A stretch of DNA of 64,000 nucleotides from Neptuniibacter victor. Its GTDB lineage: Bacteria > Pseudomonadota > Gammaproteobacteria > Pseudomonadales > Balneatricaceae. The notes under the pieces are model-generated. The model saw only the letters and a list, made by a program, of their open reading frames with translations. It had not been told where the DNA came from and ran no database searches. The DNA is taken from positions 1 through 64,000 of the forward strand of contig AP025763.1 of NCBI GenBank assembly GCA_027943745.1, in the 5' to 3' direction. Position 1 is the first letter of the stretch. The number at the start of each line of letters is the position of its first letter. Shown here in pieces: positions 38,688 through 47,751 of this stretch. Made by a program: the position numbers and the translations under genes.

Positions 38688-41600
38688 ATGTTTGATCCTA
38701 AACTAGCCATTGAGTGGCTGAATGCGAAGCAAAAACTTTGTTTAAAAATGGAGTTGCCGCTGACTGAGTTGATTGTCGAGCTATATGAGTATGTCGATCA
38801 ATTCAGTGAGCAAGATCTCCCAGGTCTTGCCGATTTTTTAGCCCTCTATGCAGAGCTATTAGAATCTTTGCCAGAAGGGGCGTTAACGGAATCTGCCGGG
38901 CTAGTCGAAGCGCTATCTAGCACTTTGGATCAGTTTTATAGTGCAGAACCCGCCGTCACGGCTAAGGCTTTGGTTGCGTGTTTGCAAGATTCTCAGTGGC
39001 CTGAACCTCTGCCTGAAGAGGATAGTGGGTTCCTGCTTGAGCTGTTGGAAGAGGATTGCGCTCGGTTATGCACAAGCAGCGGAGTCACTCTCCAAGATGA
39101 AGGGACAAATGAAGCTGTAGGGCTAAGTGAGGCGTTAGATAACTCATCTGATGATTTTACATCGATAGCCGAAGCCTTCCCCGAGCTATCTGCTCTTCTC
39201 TGCCAAATTGGAGAATCTTTACCTGCGTTTAGTGAAGCACTCACTGAGCAGTTCTACGAACAGATTGATATTCTTTCTGAACAAGATTGGCCCGGCTTAG
39301 CTGATCTCCTTGCGTTGTATGGTGAACTCTTAACGCAGCTACCCGAGTTAGAGAACGGAGACATAGCTGAAACACTTAATGCGGCCATCATTGGATTACT
39401 GGCAAACCCTCAAGAAAATGCTATTCAATCTATTCTTGATTTGATGCTTGATAGTCGTTGGGACGAACCTGTTTGTGCGGCTGATACTGAGTTCCTACAA
39501 GAGCTGTTAGTTCAGGATTGTCAGCGCCTTAGCTTAGGTGTTAGTGAAACGACATCCACCGTGGAAGATAACATTGAGCCGCTCGACCTGATTAAAGAGG
39601 TGATCAGTACCGACCAAGAGAGTGATCAGGGAGAGTCACAAGTCGACGCAGTTGAGTTGGTTGAAACGGCGCTGTCTACCGAACCTTCAACGCCTTTATC
39701 CGATCCAATTAATCTACCTGATGCTCCAGCATTTTGCGTTATTGATTTTACGCTACTAGAGCAGGATGGTCCTCAGATTGAACCTGCCGTAGTAGAGATG
39801 ATATCTCAGTCGGTAACATTACTCGTCAATAATTGGCAGGAAGATAGGTTAGAGCGCTCGATTCTAGAAGAATCGAGTGATGTGCTGAGTACGGTTATTA
39901 GAGCGCTCGATACAATACATCTTATCGGTGCAAAAGTGCTGGTTAACGGCCTTGTGCTGAACTTGGGTTATCTCGACGAACATGACATTGAGCTGTCTGC
40001 TGATCGCATAGAATCAATCCATGCATGTCTAAGTGGTTTGGAAGAGTATTTTGTTGATATCAGCGTCTACGAACGACAGCAAACCTTACTTGACCAGTTT
40101 GTTGATACGCAGCTACCGATCAGACCAAGTACAGAACAAGCCTCATTTATTATGGGCTTACTGGCATTAGCCTCGCTGCAAAATAGTGGCGATATAGTCC
40201 AAGAGACAGCCTCTGCTGCTGATGTTGAACTGCAAGAGTCGAGTGAAATTGATCCGCAGCTATTGGACATGTTGCACAATGAGTTACCTTCGCTGTCTGA
40301 TGATTATCTAAATCATATCCAGGAGGTGTTCGCGAGTGCTGATAGTGAAGCACTTCGTAGTGCTCAACGTGCGGTACATACTCTAAAAGGCCTCGCCAAT
40401 ATGGCAGGTATTAGAGGATTAGCAAATTTAGCGCATCGTCTAGAAGATGTGATGGAGTACATGACCGATGCAGGTCAGCTTCCTACGGGGCGTTTACAGA
40501 ACGATTTGCTAGAAGCTGCTGATTGCTTGGCTGCTATGTGCGAGACCATTACCGATGGCGCACAAGCACCCGATAATGCATTAGCCGTGCTTCAGTCTAT
40601 TATGGATTGGGACTACCGTCTTAAGACCGAAGGTTTGTCTGCGCTGGAACAAAGTGATGCGCAGATTGAAACAACGTCTGTCGTTAATCATGCGGCAGAT
40701 GTCAAAGAAGAGAGCCCTGTCCAAGCCGAGAGTTCCTCCGCAGAGGAGGCTCGTAACGAGTCGCCCGCCTTCCGTGTACCTCGATCGATTCTTGATAACT
40801 TGTTTAGATTAGCGGGTGAATCGAGCACGTTGAATACGCAGTTGGATGAGGAGGTGACTCAGCTTCGTGGCTTTACGCGAAGTAATCGAGAGCGTCATCG
40901 TATTCTTCAACGTGTGTTATTTGAGTTAGAGCAGCAGTTCAACGAACAGATGAATATGCAGTCGCAGCTTGATGAATCATCTGAAGACTTTGATCCTTTA
41001 GAGATGGACCGTTATAACGAGATTCATACAACGATCTCCCGTGTGCATGAAGCTGTTGCTGACGTACGTGATGTCCAGCAGGAGATGGAAGGGCATATTC
41101 AAAGCTTAAGTACATTGCACATTGCACAATCGGGTTTGCAGAAAGAAACATTAGATAATGTACTCAGCACACGATTAGTTCCAGTCAAAACAATCACGTC
41201 TCGTTTACAGCGAATACTACGACAAGCTTGCCGTGCAACTGACAAGCAAGCACAGTTAATTATCAAAGGGGAAGAGACGCAGGTTGATAGCCAGATACTC
41301 AATCAACTGGCAGACCCTTTGATGCATATTATTCGTAATGCTGTTGATCATGGCCTTGAAACCGGTCGATTACGTCAACAGCGCGGTAAGCCTGAAGTCG
41401 GTACGATTATGCTGACTTTCTCACTACAAGATTCATTGATCGATGTTAAGTGTGAGGATGATGGTGATGGTATTAACACTCAACGAGTGTTAGCGGTTGC
41501 TGAAGAGAAAAAACTTATTGAACCCGGTTTAGCGCTATCTGAAGATGAGATACATCGACTCATTCTGATTCCAGGCTTTTCGACACGAAGTGAGATTAGC

Positions 41601-42569
41601 CAGCTTTCTGGCCGTGGTATCGGCATGGATGTGGTATATCAGCAGATCCTCAGTTTACAGGGTACGTTGGATATTGAATCGCGTACCCGTGAAGGAACGT
41701 TGTTGCATCTTTCTATGCCGTCTAGTTCCCTCATGGTTCGTACACTTCTCGTGCGCTGTGGTAAGCAGATCTTTGCCTTGGCTGGGCACGGCATTGAACA
41801 GAGTCTGATCTCTGTTGATGGGCAGCTAAAAGCAGAAGGCGATGATTTAACCTTCTCGCACGAGGGCGAAGTGTATCCCGTATATACGCTTGAAGGGCTT
41901 CTGCACGAACGAGGCTATAACTATTTCGAAGAGGGTGCCATCCATCCTATTCTGATTGTAAATATGGCCCAAGGGGAGCGCGTTGCGGTCTTGGTGAAAG
42001 AGATCATTGCTCATAGAGAGTTGGCGTTTAAGCAGATGGGAGATTACCTGCCTGATCTACCAGGTCTACCAGGCTTAACGATTCTTGCCAACGGTGAGGC
42101 CGCGCCTATCGTTGATCTGCCAGGGCGGATTCGTTATCAGCGCTCATCTATCTCGACTCAGCCTATGCATCTGGATATTGAGGATGAGTTAGAGCTACCT
42201 CGATTATTAATTGTTGATGACTCAGTGAGTGCCCGGAAATCCCTTGAGACGCTTTTAAAAGATACTGGTTATGAGGTCATGACTGCTATTGATGGACTCG
42301 ATGCATTGAATCAGATCCGTAAACAAGCGCCTGATCTAGTGTTAACGGATATGGAGATGCCAAGAATGGGAGGGGTAGAGTTATCTGCAGTGGTTCGTAA
42401 CCGCAGCGAAACAGCACATATTCCTGTCATTATGATTACATCACGTTCTACAGAAAAGCACCGCAATGAAGCGACAGACGCGGGTGTTTCTGCTTACTTG
42501 ACCAAGCCTTGGTCAGAGAATCAGCTTTTGGATCAAATTGATAATCTTCTAGCTGAAGCCTGTGTCTAA
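38688..42569 (+). CDS. ChpA/PilL-like chemosensory hybrid histidine kinase
   Basis: The 1293-residue protein is a CheA-type hybrid kinase. The N-terminal 530 residues are helical and hold an internal duplication: about 29-127 and 187-281 share EQDxPGLADxLALYxELL and FLxELLxxDCxRL. An Hpt domain follows with phospho-accepting H564 in AVHTLKGLANMAG. Then come a dimerisation helix pair, the ATPase (N-box H880 to N884, HIIRNAVDHGLE; G-boxes DDGDGI and GRGIGMD), a CheW-like domain and a C-terminal receiver with D1221 in LTDMEMPRMGG. Only one canonical Hpt is seen, fewer than the several in Pseudomonas ChpA. It should phosphorylate the PilG- and PilH-like proteins. Confidence 0.85.
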   Translation: MFDPKLAIEWLNAKQKLCLKMELPLTELIVELYEYVDQFSEQDLPGLADFLALYAELLESLPEGALTESAGLVEALSSTLDQFYSAEPAVTAKALVACLQDSQWPEPLPEEDSGFLLELLEEDCARLCTSSGVTLQDEGTNEAVGLSEALDNSSDDFTSIAEAFPELSALLCQIGESLPAFSEALTEQFYEQIDILSEQDWPGLADLLALYGELLTQLPELENGDIAETLNAAIIGLLANPQENAIQSILDLMLDSRWDEPVCAADTEFLQELLVQDCQRLSLGVSETTSTVEDNIEPLDLIKEVISTDQESDQGESQVDAVELVETALSTEPSTPLSDPINLPDAPAFCVIDFTLLEQDGPQIEPAVVEMISQSVTLLVNNWQEDRLERSILEESSDVLSTVIRALDTIHLIGAKVLVNGLVLNLGYLDEHDIELSADRIESIHACLSGLEEYFVDISVYERQQTLLDQFVDTQLPIRPSTEQASFIMGLLALASLQNSGDIVQETASAADVELQESSEIDPQLLDMLHNELPSLSDDYLNHIQEVFASADSEALRSAQRAVHTLKGLANMAGIRGLANLAHRLEDVMEYMTDAGQLPTGRLQNDLLEAADCLAAMCETITDGAQAPDNALAVLQSIMDWDYRLKTEGLSALEQSDAQIETTSVVNHAADVKEESPVQAESSSAEEARNESPAFRVPRSILDNLFRLAGESSTLNTQLDEEVTQLRGFTRSNRERHRILQRVLFELEQQFNEQMNMQSQLDESSEDFDPLEMDRYNEIHTTISRVHEAVADVRDVQQEMEGHIQSLSTLHIAQSGLQKETLDNVLSTRLVPVKTITSRLQRILRQACRATDKQAQLIIKGEETQVDSQILNQLADPLMHIIRNAVDHGLETGRLRQQRGKPEVGTIMLTFSLQDSLIDVKCEDDGDGINTQRVLAVAEEKKLIEPGLALSEDEIHRLILIPGFSTRSEISQLSGRGIGMDVVYQQILSLQGTLDIESRTREGTLLHLSMPSSSLMVRTLLVRCGKQIFALAGHGIEQSLISVDGQLKAEGDDLTFSHEGEVYPVYTLEGLLHERGYNYFEEGAIHPILIVNMAQGERVAVLVKEIIAHRELAFKQMGDYLPDLPGLPGLTILANGEAAPIVDLPGRIRYQRSSISTQPMHLDIEDELELPRLLIVDDSVSARKSLETLLKDTGYEVMTAIDGLDALNQIRKQAPDLVLTDMEMPRMGGVELSAVVRNRSETAHIPVIMITSRSTEKHRNEATDAGVSAYLTKPWSENQLLDQIDNLLAEACV

Positions 42570-42584
42570 TATAAGGAGTTTTTG

Positions 42585-43355
42585 ATGCGGATATTACGAT
42601 GGGTTGCGCTAAGTTTAGCTTTTATAAGCGGCGGAGCAGTTGCTGAAATAACCTCGACAGAGCAGGTTATTAATATGGCATCAAATCAAAGCATGTTGAC
42701 GCAAAAGATGCTTAAAAACTACATATTAGTTGGCTTGTCTGTACGCGGGCGCAAGGCAGAACAAGAGTTGAGCGTCGCTATCAATGAATATGAGAGCGTT
42801 CAAACTGAGATAGTGGCCTATGCAAATACTGATGCGATGCGTGACTCCATTCGTAGAGCAACAGAACAATGGAAAGTCGTAAAACCTTTGTACCAGCAAA
42901 CGCCAGATAAGGCTAAAGCTGAGCAGGTTAGACAGCAAACGGAGCTGCTGCTTCAACTATGGAGTTCCGTGACAATGGAGATTGTTGAAGGTACTGATAC
43001 GCGCTTTGGTAAGTTAATCAGTACTGCGGGTTTTGTACGTATGCTTTCTCAACGGGTCAGCAGTCATTATGCATTGCGGGCTTGGGGGTTTAATGATCGC
43101 TATTCTGAAGCGTTTATGAGCTCGCTACAGTTATTTGAGCAGAATCGTGCAGAGCTAGAAAGTAGTGATTTGAATAATGAACAGATTAAAGGCGAGTTAA
43201 GTAAAATCCAACGTGATTTTAAGCGCTTTAAAGGCTTGTCTGATGCTGATTCGAATAAGGCGATGCTGGCACTGATTGCGCGCTCAGCTGAGAAGATTAC
43301 TAATAGTATGGATAAAGTGACGGCCATGTATATGTATCAAGGCCTTAGCTTTTAG
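42585..43355 (+). CDS. secreted protein with free-standing PilJ-N sensor domains
   Basis: The 256-residue protein has a signal peptide (cleavage after A20, SGGAVA) and no later membrane helix. The mature part shows two copies of the PilJ N-terminal sensor pattern: VINMASNQSMLTQKMLKNYIL (about 28-48) and STAGFVRMLSQRVSSHYALR (about 145-165), which are helical bundles of type IV pilus receptor ectodomains. The protein thus looks like a receptor ectodomain without receptor. An in-frame TTG lies 3 nt before the ATG; AAGGAG at 42573-42578 favours the ATG. It closes the chemosensory operon, 15 nt after the kinase. It may pass a periplasmic signal to the PilJ-like receptor. Confidence 0.8.
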   Translation: MRILRWVALSLAFISGGAVAEITSTEQVINMASNQSMLTQKMLKNYILVGLSVRGRKAEQELSVAINEYESVQTEIVAYANTDAMRDSIRRATEQWKVVKPLYQQTPDKAKAEQVRQQTELLLQLWSSVTMEIVEGTDTRFGKLISTAGFVRMLSQRVSSHYALRAWGFNDRYSEAFMSSLQLFEQNRAELESSDLNNEQIKGELSKIQRDFKRFKGLSDADSNKAMLALIARSAEKITNSMDKVTAMYMYQGLSF

Positions 43356-43363
43356 GGCGAACC

Positions 43364-43397
43364 TGAGTACGCTAAATGGGAATATCTAGCGTACTCA
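43364..43397. terminator. stem-loop between the chemosensory operon and a convergent gene
   Basis: TGAGTACGCTA (43364-43374) pairs perfectly with TAGCGTACTCA (43387-43397), with a 12-nt loop. The T-run is poor on both strands, so it may need Rho or act mainly by mRNA end protection. Confidence 0.65.
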
Positions 43398-43405
43398 ACT
43401 TGATC

Positions 43406-44347
43406 TTAATCGATGGTTAGAATCAACTTGCCTTTGACTCTTCCAGTTTTACTGGCATCAAACGCTTTAGCAACTTGGTCTAACGGAAAAGTATCAGCAA
43501 TATTGAGCACTAACTTTCGATCGACATAAAGCCCTGCTAATCGATCTAATTGCTCACTATTCGGTTCAACACGAATCGGCTCAACTTTCACCTTCATCGT
43601 TTTACCCGCTTCGATTACGGCATCTTTTGTGACGGAAGGAAGCGTGACTAGTCGACCTCCAGGTTTGACGCAGCGTAAAGCGTCTATGCCTATATCCCCA
43701 CCCATTCCATCGATGACCAAATCAACGTTGTTAACGTGATCAGTGATATTTTGGCTGTGGTAATCGATAACGATGTCTGCGCCTAACGCGGTTAAATAAT
43801 CATGGTTACTCGGGGAGGCGGTTGTAATGACTTTCGCCCCCATCCATTTGGCTAATTGGATCGCAATATGGCCTACGCCACCAGCACCTGCCAAAACCAC
43901 AACTTGTTGTGAGGCTTGTAAATTACCTTTGTCAAACAGTGCTTGCCATGCGGTGAGTCCAGCTAGACCTAGCCCAGCTGCCGCCTCAATGGATAGATCT
44001 TGAGGGCGTAAGCTGATTTGATCGGCAGGCGCGGCGACGTAACTGGCATAACAACCTGCGCGTTCAGGAAAACGGATAAAGCCAAAAACTTCGTCACCGA
44101 CTGAGAAATCACTGACATCCTCGGCCACTTTTTCGATGGTTCCTGCAAACTCCCAGCCGGGTATGAAAGGTAACTCACCGATGAAAGGAGACGCTCCACC
44201 TCCGCTACAGGTTTTCCAATCGATGGGGTTTACGCCAGCGGCTCTATTTTTGACTAAGACTTCACCCGGGTTCAGCTCGGGTTCGGCAACCTCTGTATAA
44301 AGTAATGAATCGTTGTCACCGAACTGGCTGATCTGTATCGCTTTCAT
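43406..44347 (-). CDS. NADP-dependent quinone-oxidoreductase-like enzyme (MDR family)
   Basis: The 313-residue protein belongs to the zinc-free medium-chain dehydrogenase/reductase group. It has the N-terminal GroES-like fold (AAGVNPIDWKTCSGG and PGWEFAGTIEKV), a Rossmann nucleotide-binding motif VVLAGAGGVGHIAIQLAKWMGA and a C-terminal ASKTGRVKGKLIL. The structural-zinc cysteine loop of alcohol dehydrogenases is missing. It probably reduces a quinone or an unsaturated carbonyl compound, but the substrate cannot be assigned. It is a single gene. Confidence 0.85.
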   Translation of the reverse strand: MKAIQISQFGDNDSLLYTEVAEPELNPGEVLVKNRAAGVNPIDWKTCSGGGASPFIGELPFIPGWEFAGTIEKVAEDVSDFSVGDEVFGFIRFPERAGCYASYVAAPADQISLRPQDLSIEAAAGLGLAGLTAWQALFDKGNLQASQQVVVLAGAGGVGHIAIQLAKWMGAKVITTASPSNHDYLTALGADIVIDYHSQNITDHVNNVDLVIDGMGGDIGIDALRCVKPGGRLVTLPSVTKDAVIEAGKTMKVKVEPIRVEPNSEQLDRLAGLYVDRKLVLNIADTFPLDQVAKAFDASKTGRVKGKLILTID

Positions 44348-44508
44348 TTACTACTCCAACGGCTGCATTTATAACCAAGGCAGGGCAGCCGACAACATTG
44401 TTTTTTGGTAGGCTAGCATTCTTAATAAAAATACCTAAGTACTATCATAAGAGACCGGTAAAAATAGTTCAGGTTCCTCTCTGATGGCAATAAGTAAAGG
44501 CGAATGTG

Positions 44509-44733
44509 ATGTATCTAGCAATATTAGAACAGTTTTTATTTTGGGGTGGTTTGTTAGTTTTCTTAATTTCTTTGGCAATTTATGCCGGTAGAACAAAGGA
44601 TTACAAATCGCTAGTGGAGTTTTGGAAGCCGACGATGTTGATGACAAAGCGTGAGTTTAATGTCAATCGTGTCGGGCTTACCATGATGATTGGTGGTGTT
44701 GCCATTCGCTTAATCAATTTTATTATTCATTAA
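44509..44733 (+). CDS. small membrane protein upstream of cysZ
   Basis: The 74-residue protein has two hydrophobic helices (about 5-25 and 55-73) joined by a polar stretch KDYKSLVEFWKPTMLMTKREFNVNR. I do not recognise the family. TAAAGG at 44495-44500 lies 8 nt before this ATG; a GTG 3 nt upstream is the alternative. The gene ends 8 nt before cysZ, so the two are likely co-transcribed, and may work together in sulfate uptake or simply share a promoter. Confidence 0.6.
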   Translation: MYLAILEQFLFWGGLLVFLISLAIYAGRTKDYKSLVEFWKPTMLMTKREFNVNRVGLTMMIGGVAIRLINFIIH

Positions 44734-44741
44734 AGGTCATT

Positions 44742-45515
44742 ATGAAAGGAAATCCTATTCGTGGCGCGGGCTATCTTCTGCGAGGATTGCAGATGTTGCC
44801 TGATCCAGAGATTCGGCCATTTGTGTTGGTCCCTCTACTAACCAATATTGTTCTGTTTATTGGGGCTATCTGGTTACTGTTTAGTAACTTTGGCGGTTGG
44901 GTCGATTATATGATCGGCGCTTTTCTGCCTGATTGGGAATGGCTCTCTTTTTTACACTATGTTCTTTGGCCTTTGATGGCGCTGCTGGTGGTTGTGTTCG
45001 TTTACTATGGCTTTTCAATCGTTGCTAACATCATTGCCGCACCCTTTAACGGATTCCTTTCAGAGAAGGTTGAGAAACGTTTACGGGGGGATCTAATCAC
45101 CGACGAGGGTTGGCAAGCGGTTATTGCATTGATACCTCGGGCTGTCGGTCGAGAACTGTCAAAACTGGCCTACTATCTGCCTCGGCTGCTTTTTCTATTA
45201 GTTTTATCTTTTATCCCTGTAGTTAATATCATCGCGCCTTTTTTATGGCTTTTGTTTGGTGCATGGATGATGGCGATCCAGTATTGCGATTATCCCATGG
45301 ACAATAATAAAGTTAGCTTTAAGAATATGAAGCTGATGCTGAAATCGGATCGTTTAACCTCAATAGGATTTGGCGGTCTAATCCAAGTAGGCATGATGGT
45401 ACCAATTTTGAACTTGATTCTAATGCCCGCAGCGGTTGTTGGTGCCACGATTTATTGGGTTGAAGCGCATGCTTCGGAAGAGATCGATTTAGATCAGAAG
45501 AGAATTGAGCAGTAA
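44742..45515 (+). CDS. cysZ: sulfate transporter CysZ
   Basis: CysZ is an inner-membrane, proton-coupled sulfate transporter that feeds cysteine synthesis. The 257-residue protein has the family pattern of four to six membrane helices with the conserved NPIRGAGYLLRGLQMLPDPEIRPF N-terminus, NIIAAPFNGFLSEKVE and MAIQYCDYPMDN. Length is typical. A Shine-Dalgarno GGTC-type is weak, so translation may be coupled to the upstream small gene. It is followed by a stem-loop shared with the opposing phoR end. Confidence 0.88.
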   Translation: MKGNPIRGAGYLLRGLQMLPDPEIRPFVLVPLLTNIVLFIGAIWLLFSNFGGWVDYMIGAFLPDWEWLSFLHYVLWPLMALLVVVFVYYGFSIVANIIAAPFNGFLSEKVEKRLRGDLITDEGWQAVIALIPRAVGRELSKLAYYLPRLLFLLVLSFIPVVNIIAPFLWLLFGAWMMAIQYCDYPMDNNKVSFKNMKLMLKSDRLTSIGFGGLIQVGMMVPILNLILMPAAVVGATIYWVEAHASEEIDLDQKRIEQ

Positions 45516-45529
45516 TTTTGATCTTAGTT

Positions 45530-45563
45530 CAGGCTACTTATTTGATGATCAATGAGTAGCCTG
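45530..45563. terminator. stem-loop between cysZ and phoR
   Basis: CAGGCTACT (45530-45538) pairs with AGTAGCCTG (45555-45563). It overlaps the last codons of phoR and lies 14 nt after the cysZ stop. There is no strong T-run, so it may be an mRNA end-stabilising element as well as a weak terminator. Confidence 0.5.
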
Positions 45564-46931
45564 ATTACTGCTTTGATTCGTCGTTGAGTTAAGTGGCAGT
45601 GCATCATGTGAATCGATCAGATCACTGTCGTCGCCATCGGTGCGTTGAGTCACAATTTCCAGTGGGAAATGGCAGGCAAACGTACTTCCTTTACCCACCT
45701 TACTCTTGATAGTTAACTGGCCGCTATGGCGAGCTAATACATGCTTTACTATGGCTAAGCCAAGCCCAGTGCCTCCGCTGGCAGACGATCGGCTTTCATC
45801 GATTCGATAGAAACGTTCTGTTAAGCGCGGTAAGTGAATGGATTCAATACCTGGGCCGTTATCTTTGACTGAGAAGTGCCCGCCTTGCTCATCAACCCAC
45901 CAGCGTACTTTAATAAGACCTTCAGCGGGTGTGTATCGTACGGCGTTGTATATTAGGTTGGAAAAAGCACTATGAAGTTCTATCTCCTGGCCTGATAGAT
46001 CATGCTTCGGGTCTAAATCCAATTTGAATTGATGACCTTTCTCCCGCCCCAGTTGCTCGGCCCCTTCGAGTATATGGTGGACCACACTATGGATCTGGAT
46101 AGGTTGCTCATCAGAGATCTGATGGCTTGCTTCTAATCTTGATAGCAGCAACAGATCTGAAACAAGGTTCTCCATACGCCGTGCTTGCTGTTGCATCGAA
46201 CCTAAGCCTCGAATAAGAGGGCGAGGTAACTCTTGATCTAGAAAGGTTTCTAAGTAACCACGAATGACGGTTAGAGGTGTTCGTAGTTCATGCGAGGCAT
46301 TTGCTACGAAGTCTTGCCGGGTCTGTTCTAAACGCATTAAACGGGATACATCTCGGGCGACTAGCAAGCGGTCGGCATCACCAAATCGGGTAATCTGAAA
46401 CTGTATCTGCATGCCCTCATGGGCAGGGGACGGCAGGGTAATGGGGTCGGTATATTGCCCACGTTTATAATAACGAACAAAACGAGGGTCTCGCAGTAAG
46501 TTCATGACCGGTTTGCCACGATCGGCTTGATCATCTAGGCCAAGTAGGTGATTGGCTGATCCATTCCACCACTCTAAATTATTATTTCGATCGATAATGA
46601 TGATGGCATCTTGAAGGGCGGCTGTTGAGTCCTGAAAGCGCGAAATAATATTACGTAATAGGCTTTCGCGTGATGCTTGCCGACGTTGTAAGCGAGAGAG
46701 TTCATCGAATAGCTCGCCCCAGTGGCCTCCTGTTTCAGGAGGTTCTGCTTGCTCATCGCGTGCATGAAACCAATCAATTAATTGATTGAATTGACGAATT
46801 TGAAGCAATGCCCATCCAAAGAGAGAGAGGCCCAAGGTCCAGCCAGGGTAGCCAAGGATTAATCCAACAGTGAAAGATATTCCACTCACCAACAGAAGGC
46901 TGGTTAACATCGAGTGGCGGTTTCTTTGCAT
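45549..46931 (-). CDS. phoR: phosphate regulon sensor histidine kinase PhoR
   Basis: PhoR senses phosphate status through the PstSCAB-PhoU complex and phosphorylates PhoB. The 460-residue protein has two N-terminal membrane helices (about 9-26 and 28-44), a PAS domain (about 103-200), the phospho-acceptor H214 in FVANASHELRTPL, and an ATPase domain with NLIYNAVRYTPAEG (N-box), DNGPGI and SGGTGLGLAI. It has the usual PhoR arrangement. It follows phoB by 26 nt on the same strand, so both come from the Pho-box promoter. A C-terminal tail of about 30 polar residues is extra. Confidence 0.93.
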   Translation of the reverse strand: MQRNRHSMLTSLLLVSGISFTVGLILGYPGWTLGLSLFGWALLQIRQFNQLIDWFHARDEQAEPPETGGHWGELFDELSRLQRRQASRESLLRNIISRFQDSTAALQDAIIIIDRNNNLEWWNGSANHLLGLDDQADRGKPVMNLLRDPRFVRYYKRGQYTDPITLPSPAHEGMQIQFQITRFGDADRLLVARDVSRLMRLEQTRQDFVANASHELRTPLTVIRGYLETFLDQELPRPLIRGLGSMQQQARRMENLVSDLLLLSRLEASHQISDEQPIQIHSVVHHILEGAEQLGREKGHQFKLDLDPKHDLSGQEIELHSAFSNLIYNAVRYTPAEGLIKVRWWVDEQGGHFSVKDNGPGIESIHLPRLTERFYRIDESRSSASGGTGLGLAIVKHVLARHSGQLTIKSKVGKGSTFACHFPLEIVTQRTDGDDSDLIDSHDALPLNSTTNQSSNQATH

Positions 46932-46957
46932 GTTATATCCTTATTTCTATACGGTTA

Positions 46958-47653
46958 TTAGGCAACATTTGCGGAAAAACGGTATCCCGTTCCGCGGACA
47001 GTTTGTACCAGATAATCATGGCGGTCGCCAAGTGCCTTACGCAAGCGTCGAATATGCACGTCGACAGTACGCTCTTCTACATAAACATTACCACCCCAGA
47101 CCATGTCCAGTAGCTGCCCTCGAGAGTAGGCGCGATCTTGGTGTGTCATGAAGAACTGTAGTAGGCGAAATTCGGTAGGACCAAGTTCAATTGGGTTTTG
47201 ATCGGACGTAACACGATGGGAGATTGGATCTAAGGTTAGTTCATCAACGGATACGGGTTCTTCAATCCCTTTGGGTGTCGTACGACGAAGTACCGCTTTT
47301 AAACGTGCAACCAGCTCACGAGGTGAAAACGGTTTGGTAATATAATCATCTACACCCGCTTCTAGTCCCTTGATTTTATTATCTTCATCACCTTTTGCGG
47401 TGAGCATGATGATAGGAATATCAGCGGTGGTTTCATCTTTTCTAAGTCGGCGGGCAAATTCGATACCGCTTGCGCCAGGCATCATCCAATCTAATAAAAC
47501 CATATCGGGTTTATCATCAACGATTAGGCCGTGCGCTTCGTTAGCATTTTCAGCTTCTAAGCAGTGGTACCCTGCCATCTCTAGTGCAACGGCGATCATT
47601 TCGCGAATTGGCGCCTCATCATCAACGATCAGTACGCTTTTGGAAGCAGACAT
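46958..47653 (-). CDS. phoB: phosphate regulon response regulator PhoB
   Basis: PhoB is the OmpR-type activator of the phosphate-starvation regulon. The 231-residue protein has a receiver (acidic pair DD11-12, phospho-acceptor D55 in VLLDWMMPG, TAKGDE and KPFSPREL) and a winged-helix domain with YSRGQLLDMVWGG and RTVDVHIRRLRKALG. Length and sequence are typical. A Pho box upstream suggests the normal self-activation. phoR follows. Confidence 0.96.
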   Translation of the reverse strand: MSASKSVLIVDDEAPIREMIAVALEMAGYHCLEAENANEAHGLIVDDKPDMVLLDWMMPGASGIEFARRLRKDETTADIPIIMLTAKGDEDNKIKGLEAGVDDYITKPFSPRELVARLKAVLRRTTPKGIEEPVSVDELTLDPISHRVTSDQNPIELGPTEFRLLQFFMTHQDRAYSRGQLLDMVWGGNVYVEERTVDVHIRRLRKALGDRHDYLVQTVRGTGYRFSANVA

Positions 47654-47708
47654 CGTGTATTGCCCTTCTTAGTTCAATTTATCGACGCGGCTATTAAAAG
47701 ACAATAGT

Positions 47709-47726
47709 GTTACACAAATATGACAG
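47709..47726 (-). promoter_or_regulatory. Pho box upstream of phoB
   Basis: Read on the minus strand, the site is CTGTCATATTTGTGTAAC: two 7-bp half-sites (CTGTCAT and GTGTAAC) with a 4-bp spacer, as in the PhoB consensus. It lies 56 bp upstream of the phoB start, so phoBR is likely self-activated. Confidence 0.75.
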
Positions 47727-47751
47727 GATGCTGCAATTAGCAAGTTATTGC

